Source of the DNA: Candidatus Eiseniibacteriota bacterium
GTDB lineage: Bacteria; Eisenbacteria; RBG-16-71-46
Length of the DNA: 7,344 nt
Direction: 5' to 3'
Assembly (NCBI GenBank): GCA_005893365.1
Contig: VBPB01000129.1
Span: forward strand, 5,458 to 12,801
A model generated the notes under the pieces. That model worked only from the letters and a program-made list of their open reading frames with translations. It searched no databases and was not told the origin of the DNA. Each line of letters begins with the position of its first letter. Position 1 is the stretch's first letter. This document shows, in pieces, positions 1-5,929 of the stretch. The translations under genes and the position numbers were made by a program.

Positions 1-592
1 CCAAGTCATTGAGTGACAAGTCCTTGTAAACATCGCCCAGATGCTCGAGGACGATCGGGTCCCCGCCGGTGAGCGAGACGGCCCGCTCGAGCTGGGTCCG
101 GGCCTCCCCCAGCCGGCCGAGCCGATAGTAGGCCCACCCGAGCGAATCCACGTAGGCCCCGTTGTCGGGGTCCTGGGCCAGGGCCCGGTTGATCAGCCCC
201 AAGGCCTCGTCGAGGTGCCGGTCGTGGTCGGCCCAGAGGTAGCCCAGGAAGTTGAGCGCGGTCGGGTTCTCGGGCTCGCGCCGCAGCACGTCGCGCACCG
301 CCGCCTCGGCCCCGGCCAGGTCGCCCAGCTTCTCGCGGCAGGCGGCGAGGTCGAACGCCACGCCGTCGTGCGCCGGGAAGCGCCGCGCCGCCTCCACCCA
401 GACCTTCTCGGCCTCGGCCGGTTGCTTCTGCCGGTCGTAGAACTGCGCCAGCGCGACGCGCGGGGCCAGCGAGTCGGGGGCCATGGCGATGGCCTGGTCG
501 ATGTGCGTGCGGGCGGCGGCGGGCTCGTGATTCAGGATGCGCGCCTGGGCGGCGGTCAGCCGCCCGCGCAGGTCGGCGGGGTGCCGGGTGAC
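1..592 (-). pseudogene. In-frame remainder of the TPR gene beyond the TGA, continuing off the left edge
   Basis: Directly after the TGA at 595-593 the same frame is open for 197 codons to position 1. It encodes at least five more TPR-like repeats, with segments such as AIAMAPDSLAP, VLRREPENPTALNFLGYL, ALAQDPDNGAYVDSLGWAYY and LEHLGDVYKDL. These last repeats are the best conserved part of the array. No frameshift is needed to join the two halves. Replacing TGA by CGA would give EAEA-R-VTRHPADL, an unbroken helix. There is no good start just downstream: an ATG at 484 lacks a ribosome binding site. I label it pseudogene because of the stop codon. A sequencing error or readthrough would make it one intact gene with the segment at 593-1591. 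Confidence 0.7.
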
Positions 593-1591
593 TCAGGCCT
601 CGGCCTCGGTCACGGCGTCGCGCGCCCGCTCGTGCCGCGACAGGATGCCGACGTTCATCGCCAGCACGTCGCCGTCGTCCGGCCAGCGGTGTCGCATCCG
701 GCGCAGCGCCTCGACACCGGCGTCCGCGTGGCCGGCCGAGAAGGCGAGGTCCGCCTCGATGCCGTTGAGCTCCCGGTCGTCGGGGCTCGCCTGGGTCATC
801 CGCTTCGCCGCGGCATAGGCCTCCTCGAAGCGCTTCTCGCGGGCGAGCAGGCTCATCGCCCGCCGCCGCGTCGCCTGGTCGTCGGGGTGGGACTTGAGAT
901 GGTCGAGGTAGAGCGCCAGCGCCTGGTCGGGGTGTCCCAGGTTCTCCCGCACCCAGCCGCGCAGCAGGGCCAGCCCCGGGCGGGCCGGGGCCATGTCCGC
1001 CACCTCCGCCAGCGCGGTGTCGGCCGCGCCGAAGTGTCCCAGCCGCGCCTCGCTGGTCGCCAACTGGAACCAGGAGTCCGTGTCGTAGGGATCGAGCCAC
1101 ACGGTGCGCCGGTAGCCGCGGACCGCCAGCTCCGTCTGTCCCAGGAAGTCGGCCGCGCGCGACATGGCGCGCTGGTAGTCGACCTGCTCCGAGTCCTCGC
1201 GCGCCGCCGCCGCCAGGGCGTCCAGCGCCTCATGGGCGTGGTCGAGGCTCATGAGGGCCGCCCCCTTGAGCCACAGGGCGCGGGCGTCGTGCGGATCGAG
1301 CTTGAGCGCGCGCTCGGCGAACTCCAGCGAGCGCGCCGCGTCGCCCCCGTTGGCGGCCGCCTCGCTCATGCGGCGCGCCAGGCTCGCCGCGCGGTCGTCG
1401 AGCAGCAGGGCGCGGGAGTACTCGCCCAGCGCCTGGTCGCGCTGCCCCTGCTCCTCGAGGAGCCGGCCCTGGGCGTAGCGGCGCAACGCCTCTTCACTCG
1501 GGTACTGAAGACGGCGAGCCTGCGGCGGGGCGTCCGGGGGGAGTGTCGAGGTCGCGGCGACGATGGCGAGAGTGCACGCGACGAGCAGCAT
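593..1591 (-). CDS. TPR-repeat protein, N-terminal part ending at an in-frame TGA
   Basis: This reading frame of 332 residues consists almost wholly of tetratricopeptide repeats, helix-pair modules that bind other proteins. I count about eight repeats from residue 34 on, with typical endings such as ALKLDPHDA, TVWLDPYDT, HLKSHPDDQ and MTQASPDDR. The first 15 residues are hydrophobic (MLLVACTLAIVAA), so a short signal peptide or membrane anchor is possible. LVAC resembles a lipobox but sits too near the start. The ATG at 1591 follows an in-frame TAG by three codons, and has no Shine-Dalgarno. The frame stops at TGA 595-593 in the middle of the repeat array, and the same frame continues with more repeats to the window edge. 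This is therefore probably only part of the intended protein. Partners and exact function cannot be told from the sequence. Confidence 0.8.
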   Translation of the reverse strand: MLLVACTLAIVAATSTLPPDAPPQARRLQYPSEEALRRYAQGRLLEEQGQRDQALGEYSRALLLDDRAASLARRMSEAAANGGDAARSLEFAERALKLDPHDARALWLKGAALMSLDHAHEALDALAAAAREDSEQVDYQRAMSRAADFLGQTELAVRGYRRTVWLDPYDTDSWFQLATSEARLGHFGAADTALAEVADMAPARPGLALLRGWVRENLGHPDQALALYLDHLKSHPDDQATRRRAMSLLAREKRFEEAYAAAKRMTQASPDDRELNGIEADLAFSAGHADAGVEALRRMRHRWPDDGDVLAMNVGILSRHERARDAVTEAEA

Positions 1592-1600
1592 GTGGTCAAA

Positions 1601-1609
1601 AGCCTAGCA
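1601..1609 (-). promoter_or_regulatory. Possible extended -10 element before the TPR gene
   Basis: Minus-strand TGCTAGGCT resembles an extended -10 (TGnTAnnnT) in an AT-richer patch that stands out from its surroundings. Transcription would begin only a few bases before the ATG at 1591, which has no Shine-Dalgarno. This would suit a leaderless mRNA. The -35 region is poor (TGGCCG). The overlapping AGCC...GGCT plus TTTT could instead be a weak terminator. Confidence 0.18.
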
Positions 1610-1656
1610 TGGGGCTCGCGCCGCGGCCACCGCCGTCATCGGCGCCACGCGCGCGC

Positions 1657-1675
1657 CGCGGCGTCCGACGCCGCG
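1657..1675 (-). other. GC-rich hairpin in the rnc-TPR gap
   Basis: A perfect 8-bp inverted repeat with a 3-nt loop (minus strand CGCGGCGT-CGG-ACGCCGCG) lies 59 nt after the rnc stop. No T-tract follows it, so it is not a standard Rho-independent terminator. It may stabilise the 3' end, act as a pause or RNase III site, or simply reflect the GC content. The rest of the 142-nt gap (1592-1733) holds no gene that I can support. Confidence 0.4.
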
Positions 1676-1733
1676 AGGCGCGCGCGGGCGGCCGGCGCGC
1701 GAGGCCCGGAGCGACGCGGGCTTGGCCCCGGCC

Positions 1734-3275
1734 TCAGTGCCCCCGCCGGCCGCGACGACCCCAGCTGGGCGGTGGCGGTGGGGGCGGCGCGGGTCCGGTC
1801 TCGGGATACCGGGGACCCAAGTCCTCCTCGTCCGCCTCGCCGCTTCGGCCCTCGGCCGTGGCCGGCTCGTCGGTGGCGGGCGACGGCGGCTCGTGCGCCG
1901 CCTCCTCCGCCTCGTCGTCCGCCTCCTCGACCATCGGCCGCAGCGGCGGTGCCTCGGGCGGCATCACGCTCGCCGGCGGGGGCACGCTCACCGCGGGCGG
2001 CATCGGCATCGCGGGGATCGCGCGCGGGGGCTCCAGGGCCGCGGGCGGCTTGAGCGCGAAGGGATCGACGTGCCACTCCTCCTGCGGACCCTCCGGGCGC
2101 CCGACCTCCTCGTTCTCGTCCTCCTCGTGGGCCGAGGGCCGTGGCTCGAGTTCCGGCGGCCGCGGCGCCGGCGACGGCGGCGGCGCCGGACGCGCGCCCT
2201 CGAACCGTCCCGGACCCCGCGTCGCGCGCTCGCCCCGCTCCGGGCGCTCGGTGCGCTCCGTCCGCTCGGGGCGTTCCGCCCGCTCGGACCGTTCGGGTCG
2301 ATCGCGCCGTGCCGAGCGATCGTCGGTTCGGCCCGGGGCCTCGCCCGCCCCCGCCTCACCGCGCGGCGGTGCCGCGGGCGGGGGCGTCCCCGGCGCGGCG
2401 CCTGCCGCCGGCGTCTCCCAGCCTTCGCGGCGGCCCCGCCCACCCCGGCGACCCCGACGACGGCGACCGCGACCGTGTTCCGACGCCTCCTCGTCCGGCT
2501 CGACGGCCGGCGCCTCTCCCGCGCCGCCCGCCTCCTCGGGGCCTGAGTCACGCGGCTCGCGCTCGACGCGTCGCGTCTCGCGATCCGAGAGCGGCCCGGC
2601 CTCGACCGCCTCGAGCGCGTTGCGCGCGGCCGCCTGCTCGGCCTCCTTCTTGTTCGGCCCGCGTCCCACCCCCAGCTGCCGGCGCCCGACCATCACCTCG
2701 ACCATGAACTGCTTCGAGTGGTCGGGGCCCATCTCGCTGCGGATCCGGTAGACCGGGTGGGTGCGGAAGGTGCTCTGCACGTACTCCTGCAGGTGGCTCT
2801 TGTAGTTGGTGTGCTGCTTGTCGGCCACGATGACGCGCGACTCGCGCAGCAGCCAGCGCTCGATGAACGCCTGCGCCGCCGGGAAGCCCTGATCCAGGTA
2901 GATGGCGCCGATCACCGACTCGAACGCGTCGGCCAGGATCGACAGCCGCAGGCGGCCGCCCGATTCCATCTCCGAGTGGCTCATCAGCACGAAGCGGCCG
3001 AGCCCCATCGCCAGCGCGCGCCGCGAGAGGATGGCCTTCGAGACCAGCAGCGACTTGGTCTTGGTGAGCTGCCCTTCGTGTTCGCTGGGATGCGAGCGGT
3101 AGAGGAAATCGCTGGTGGTGAGCCCCAGCACCGAGTCGCCCAGGAACTCGAGGCGCTCGTTGGACTCACGCGGGCCCTGCCCGGTCACGTGCAGGTAGGA
3201 GCGGTGCGTGAGCGCCAGCTTGAGCAGCCCGGGATCACGGAAGGTGATGCCGTACTGGCGGCAGAAGTCCGCCAT
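1734..3275 (-). CDS. rnc: Ribonuclease III with a long low-complexity C-terminal tail
   Basis: RNase III cleaves double-stranded RNA in rRNA precursors and mRNAs as a Mg-dependent homodimer. From the ATG at 3275 it has 513 residues, about twice the usual 220-260. The catalytic domain covers residues 1-150. The signature NERLEFLGDSVL is at 39-50 (metal-binding Glu40, Glu43, Asp47), with Asp116 and Glu119 in LADAFESVIGA. A complete dsRNA-binding domain follows at about 157-225, including GPNKKEAEQAAARNAL. The remaining roughly 285 residues look disordered: an Arg/Gly block (GRGRRRRGRRGGRGRRE, near 268-284), three RPERxERxx repeats (326-352), an acidic patch with EEWHVDPFALKPP (near 399-411), several Pro-rich stretches, a run of seven prolines and a basic end. 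The enzyme is certain. The tail's role is unknown, and RNA binding or protein scaffolding, as in RNase E tails, is inference. The start is uncertain. Confidence 0.93.
   Translation of the reverse strand: MADFCRQYGITFRDPGLLKLALTHRSYLHVTGQGPRESNERLEFLGDSVLGLTTSDFLYRSHPSEHEGQLTKTKSLLVSKAILSRRALAMGLGRFVLMSHSEMESGGRLRLSILADAFESVIGAIYLDQGFPAAQAFIERWLLRESRVIVADKQHTNYKSHLQEYVQSTFRTHPVYRIRSEMGPDHSKQFMVEVMVGRRQLGVGRGPNKKEAEQAAARNALEAVEAGPLSDRETRRVEREPRDSGPEEAGGAGEAPAVEPDEEASEHGRGRRRRGRRGGRGRREGWETPAAGAAPGTPPPAAPPRGEAGAGEAPGRTDDRSARRDRPERSERAERPERTERTERPERGERATRGPGRFEGARPAPPPSPAPRPPELEPRPSAHEEDENEEVGRPEGPQEEWHVDPFALKPPAALEPPRAIPAMPMPPAVSVPPPASVMPPEAPPLRPMVEEADDEAEEAAHEPPSPATDEPATAEGRSGEADEEDLGPRYPETGPAPPPPPPPSWGRRGRRGH
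2220..2300 (-). repeat. Three tandem 27-bp repeats encoding RPERxERxx in the RNase III tail
   Basis: The translated units are RPERSERAE, RPERTERTE and RPERGERAT, directly adjacent and in phase with rnc. The DNA copies are diverged at third positions while the Arg/Pro/Glu pattern is kept. This suggests an older repeat held by selection or by composition, rather than a fresh duplication. Each unit alternates positive and negative charges. Confidence 0.75.
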
Positions 3276-3457
3276 CGCGCGGGCCTCCATGTCGCTGAGC
3301 TGGGCGCTGGTGGCCCGGCCGCGGACCGCCGGGGGCGGCGGCTCGGGCGCGAACAGGCCCTTGAGCCAGCGGAGGAACGAGAAACCCTGGGTCGGGGGCG
3401 TCGGCCGTGGGCCACGCCCGCGGCCGCCGCGGCGGCGCGAGCGCCGGCCGCCGCGTT
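3276..3457 (-). other. 182-nt fabF-rnc spacer, open in the rnc frame
   Basis: There is no stop in the rnc frame from 3575, inside fabF, down to the conserved RNase III domain. The spacer would encode an Arg/Gly-rich stretch (GGRRSRRRGGRGRGPRP) and then a hydrophobic, amphipathic segment FSFLRWLKGLFAP before the chosen start. The only in-frame ATG upstream of 3290 is at 3575, 118 nt inside fabF, and I find no GTG or TTG between them. The segment is either untranslated leader, an N-terminal extension with a rare start codon, or the end of a long overlap with fabF. Confidence 0.45.
3284..3288 (-). promoter_or_regulatory. Ribosome binding site favouring the rnc start at 3275
   Basis: GGAGG lies 8 nt before the ATG at 3275. 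The other nearby ATG, at 3290, overlaps this motif and has no Shine-Dalgarno of its own. This decides between the two, but does not rule out a longer protein. Confidence 0.5.
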
Positions 3458-4702
3458 CTAGGCGACGGCCTTCAGCGCCAGCGTCACGTTGTGACCCCCG
3501 AACCCGAACGAGTTCGAGACGGCGGCCGTCACGGTCTGCGTTCGGGCCTGAGCGGGAACGAAATCGAGGTCGCATGTGGGATCCGGTCTTTCGAGGTTGA
3601 TGGTCGGTGGAATGATCCCGCGCGCCAGGGTCAGGGCGACCGCCACCGCTTCGATGCCCCCGGCGGCACCCAGCAGGTGCCCGGTCATCGACTTGGTGGA
3701 GGTCACCGCGAGCCGGCGCGCGTGTTCGCCGAACACGGTCTTGATCGCCGCCACCTCGGCCGGGTCTCCGGCGGGCGTGGCGGTGCCGTGGGCGTTGACG
3801 TGTTGCACGTGGTCGATCGGAAGGCGCGCGTCATCGAGCGCGCGCCGCATCGCGCGCGCCGCGCCCGCGCCGTCCACGCACGGCGCGGTCATGTGATACG
3901 CGTCCCCGCTGGCCCCGTAGCCGCACAGCTCGGCCACCGGGGTGGCGCCACGACGCCGGGCGTGCGCCTCGCTCTCGAGGACCAGCACGGCCGAACCCTC
4001 CCCGATCACGAATCCGTCCCGCTCGGCATCGAACGGACGGCTGGCGCGCGGAGGATCGTCGTTGCGGGTGGACAGGGCCCGGGCGTTGCCGAACCCGGCC
4101 AACGCCATGGGCGTGATGGTGGCCTCGCTCCCGCCCGCGATCATGACGTCGGCATCGCCGGCGCGGATGAGACGGAGGGCCTCCCCGATCGCGTGCGCTC
4201 CCGACGCGCACGCCGAGACGGTCGCGAAGTTGGGGCCCTTGAGGCCGAACCGGATGGAGATCTGCCCCGCGGCCATGTCCACGATCATCATCGGGATGAA
4301 GAACGGGCTGACGCGGCCCGGTCCCTTGTTCATCAGCGCCGCGTGCTGGTCCTCGAAGGTCTCCATGCCGCCGATCCCCGAGCCGATGATCACCCCCGCC
4401 CGCGCGCGGTCGATGGCCTCGAGCTCGATCCCGGAGCTCCGGATCGCCTCGTGGCTCGCCGCCACCGCGTACTGGACGAAGCGGTCCATCCGCCGGGCGT
4501 CCTTGCGGTCGATGATCCCCTCGGTCGAGAAGTCCTTCACCTCGCAGGCGAAGCGGGTGGGGTAGGCCGAGACGTCGAAGCGCGTGATGGGCCCGGCCCC
4601 GGACTTCCCGGCGATGAGGTTGGTCCAGAACGTCTCGGTGCTGTTGCCGAGCGGGGAGATGACCCCCGTCCCGGTGATGAACACCCGTCCTGGCTCACCC
4701 AC
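3458..4702 (-). CDS. fabF: 3-oxoacyl-ACP synthase II (KAS II)
   Basis: The enzyme elongates acyl-ACP with malonyl-ACP, releasing CO2. In model bacteria it also sets long and unsaturated chain length. The protein has 414 residues, the standard length. The N-terminus VFITGTGVISPLG is typical. Catalytic residues are the Cys165 nucleophile in TVSACASGAH, His305 in NAHGTATP and His342 in SMTGHLLGAAGG, with Lys337 just before it. The Gly/Phe-rich SNSFGFGGHN is near the C-terminus at 396-405. The start is GTG at 4702, fixed by the Shine-Dalgarno at 4719-4712 and by the beta-strand beginning right after it. The gene ends with TAG, 182 nt before my choice of rnc start. FabB-like KAS I is an alternative within the family, but order after acpP and overall sequence favour FabF. 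All catalytic residues are intact. Confidence 0.97.
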   Translation of the reverse strand: MGEPGRVFITGTGVISPLGNSTETFWTNLIAGKSGAGPITRFDVSAYPTRFACEVKDFSTEGIIDRKDARRMDRFVQYAVAASHEAIRSSGIELEAIDRARAGVIIGSGIGGMETFEDQHAALMNKGPGRVSPFFIPMMIVDMAAGQISIRFGLKGPNFATVSACASGAHAIGEALRLIRAGDADVMIAGGSEATITPMALAGFGNARALSTRNDDPPRASRPFDAERDGFVIGEGSAVLVLESEAHARRRGATPVAELCGYGASGDAYHMTAPCVDGAGAARAMRRALDDARLPIDHVQHVNAHGTATPAGDPAEVAAIKTVFGEHARRLAVTSTKSMTGHLLGAAGGIEAVAVALTLARGIIPPTINLERPDPTCDLDFVPAQARTQTVTAAVSNSFGFGGHNVTLALKAVA

Positions 4703-4711
4703 GGGTGCCGA

Positions 4712-4719
4712 CTCCCTCC
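4712..4719 (-). promoter_or_regulatory. Ribosome binding site of fabF
   Basis: GGAGGGAG lies 9 nt before the GTG at 4702. It is the only good Shine-Dalgarno match upstream of the conserved FabF N-terminus and supports the non-ATG start. Confidence 0.7.
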
Positions 4720-4793
4720 AGGACGCGATCGCGGCCTAAGTCCACGGGCGATGGCCCGCCCGCACCCTCGAGGCGACGCACGACAGCGCTGCC

Positions 4794-4823
4794 GGTCATG
4801 GAGCTCAGGGTCATGGAGCTCAG
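4794..4823 (-). repeat. 15-bp perfect tandem duplication at the acpP stop codon
   Basis: Two identical copies of a 15-bp unit (plus strand ggtcatggagctcag) lie head to tail at 4794-4808 and 4809-4823. On the minus strand each copy holds TGA, GCT, CCA, TGA in the acpP frame. The acpP stop (4822-4820) is therefore followed by further in-frame TGA codons. Each copy also carries an ATG in another frame, at 4814 and 4799. It looks like a recent slippage or duplication event. Confidence 0.85.
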
Positions 4824-5068
4824 GACGCCGCGGTCGCGTGCGACTTGAGGTAGTTCATCGCGTCGCCGACGGTCTTGAGCTTGTCCGCTTCCTCGTCGGG
4901 GATCTCGAGGCCGAACTCCTCCTCGAGCGCCATGACCAGCTCGACGATGTCGAGCGAATCCGCGCCGAGGTCCTCGATGAACTTGGCCTGGGGGGTGAGT
5001 TGCTTGACCTCGACCTCCAGCTCCTTGGCGATGATCTCCTTCACCCGGTCCTCGCTGAACGATGCCAC
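4820..5068 (-). CDS. acpP: Acyl carrier protein
   Basis: This small acidic protein carries the growing acyl chain on a 4'-phosphopantetheine arm and is the shared substrate of the four enzymes encoded around it. It has 82 residues, the normal size. The attachment site is Ser38 in GADSLDIVELVM. Helix II continues as ALEEEFGLEIPDEEADK, followed by the usual VGDAMNYL helix. The start is the GTG at 5068, because AGGAGGTG (5082-5075) lies 6 nt upstream. An earlier in-frame GTG lies within that Shine-Dalgarno sequence and cannot be the start. The frame is open further upstream, but this is the fabG-acpP spacer and the end of fabG. The C-terminus (HATAAS) is slightly longer than many AcpPs. The 15-bp tandem duplication 4794-4823 includes the stop codon. 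Confidence 0.97.
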   Translation of the reverse strand: MASFSEDRVKEIIAKELEVEVKQLTPQAKFIEDLGADSLDIVELVMALEEEFGLEIPDEEADKLKTVGDAMNYLKSHATAAS

Positions 5069-5139
5069 TGATGCCACCTCCTGGTTTGGGGTTCCGTTTC
5101 GGGAGGCCTGGACCGTCCACGCCGCCCGGCTGCATTCGA
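5069..5139 (-). other. 71-nt fabG-acpP spacer
   Basis: The spacer holds the acpP ribosome binding site near its end and a small palindrome, TGGACGGTCCA, in its middle. I see no convincing -35/-10 pair or terminator, so acpP is most simply read as part of the fab transcript. A separate acpP promoter, common in other bacteria, cannot be excluded in DNA this GC-rich. Confidence 0.4.
5075..5082 (-). promoter_or_regulatory. Ribosome binding site of acpP
   Basis: AGGAGGTG, the strongest Shine-Dalgarno sequence in the window, lies 6 nt before the GTG at 5068. It decides the start. Its strength fits the high expression expected of ACP relative to the enzymes. Confidence 0.85.
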
Positions 5140-5928
5140 CTACATCACCATGCCGCCGTCCACCGTCCACACCTGGCCGGTCACGTAGCCCGCCCGCGGC
5201 GACACCAGGAAGGCGATCACCTCCGCCACCTCCGCGGGCTCACCCAGGCGGGCCAGCGGGATCTTGGCGGCCAGCTCGACCTTGACGGCGTCCGGCAACC
5301 GGGCGGTCATCTCGGTGGCGATGTAGCCCGGGCACACGGCGTTGACCGTGATGGCGCGCGGGGCGAGCTCACGCGCCAGCGCGCGGGTCAAGCCCAGCAG
5401 GCCGGCCTTGGAGGCCGCGTAGTTGGCCTGGCCGGCGTTGCCCATCAGGGCCACCACCGAGGAGATGCTGACGATCCGCCCGTAGCGCGACTTCATCATC
5501 GCGCGCGCCACCGTGCGGCAGCAGCGGAACGCGCCGGTCAGGTTGGTGTCGATCACCTGCTGCCACTGCTCGTCGCTCATGCGCAGCAGCAGCCCGTCGC
5601 GGGTGATGCCGGCGTTGTTGACCAGGATGTCCACCCGGGCCAGCTGGGCCAAGGCCGCGGTGAAGGCGGTCTCGACCGAGGCCGCGTCGGCGATGTCGGC
5701 GGCGAACGCATGCGCCGCGCCGCCCGCGGCGCGCAGCCCATCGACCGCCGCGCGCGCGCGGTCCAGGTTGAGATCGAAGATCGCCACCGACGCCCCGCGG
5801 GCGGCCAGGACCTGCGCCGTCGCCAGGCCGATGCCCGAGGCCCCGCCGGTCACGAAGGCGACCTGCCCGGCCAGCTCGCCCTTCCCGGCCACCGCGTCGG
5901 CTCCGCGCGTGCTCGTGATCGCATCCAT
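5140..5928 (-). CDS. fabG: 3-oxoacyl-ACP reductase (NADPH-dependent SDR)
   Basis: It reduces 3-oxoacyl-ACP to 3-hydroxyacyl-ACP, the first reduction of each elongation round. It is a classical short-chain dehydrogenase/reductase of 262 residues. Cofactor motif TGGASGIG is at residues 27-34, NNAG at 104-107 and structural Asn129 in DTNL. The catalytic residues are Ser157 (SSVVA), Tyr170 and Lys174 (NYAASKAG). NAVCPGYIATEM and the ending VDGGMVM are typical of FabG. I chose the ATG at 5928 because AAGGAGG (5941-5935) sits 6 nt upstream and the codon lies one base after the fabD stop. This leaves an N-terminal extension of about 18 residues before the usual start. A GTG at 5892, preceded by a weak GGAG, would give a more standard 250 residues. 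The open frame extends further upstream, but that part is out-of-frame fabD. Confidence 0.96.
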   Translation of the reverse strand: MDAITSTRGADAVAGKGELAGQVAFVTGGASGIGLATAQVLAARGASVAIFDLNLDRARAAVDGLRAAGGAAHAFAADIADAASVETAFTAALAQLARVDILVNNAGITRDGLLLRMSDEQWQQVIDTNLTGAFRCCRTVARAMMKSRYGRIVSISSVVALMGNAGQANYAASKAGLLGLTRALARELAPRAITVNAVCPGYIATEMTARLPDAVKVELAAKIPLARLGEPAEVAEVIAFLVSPRAGYVTGQVWTVDGGMVM

Positions 5929-5929
5929 C

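Noticed and set aside
593..595. TGA as a selenocysteine codon
   Set aside because: TPR proteins have no known selenocysteine role, no conserved Cys is expected at this helix position, and I could not see a convincing SECIS-like stem-loop immediately downstream. A CGA-to-TGA change is simpler.
1589..1609. Lipoprotein signal in the TPR protein (LVAC at residues 3-6)
   Set aside because: The Cys is at residue 6, which leaves no room for a signal peptide. An in-frame TAG just upstream rules out an earlier start.
1657..1675. Rho-independent terminator after rnc
   Set aside because: The hairpin is strong, but no T-tract follows on the minus strand, so I list it only as a hairpin.
41..2053. Very long plus-strand open frame opposite the TPR gene and the rnc tail
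   Set aside because: It is antisense to clear TPR repeats and the RNase III tail, crosses gene boundaries, shows no recognisable domain, and is expected from GC-rich third positions that remove stops on the opposite strand.
2220..2300. CRISPR array or intergenic repeat cluster
   Set aside because: The units are 27 bp, directly adjacent without spacers, imperfect, and in phase with the rnc reading frame, so they are protein-coding repeats.
3407..5071. Long plus-strand frame opposite fabF and acpP
   Set aside because: It is the antisense shadow of two unmistakable genes. Its His/Arg/Gly/Pro-rich composition is typical of reversed GC-rich coding DNA, and no domain is recognisable.
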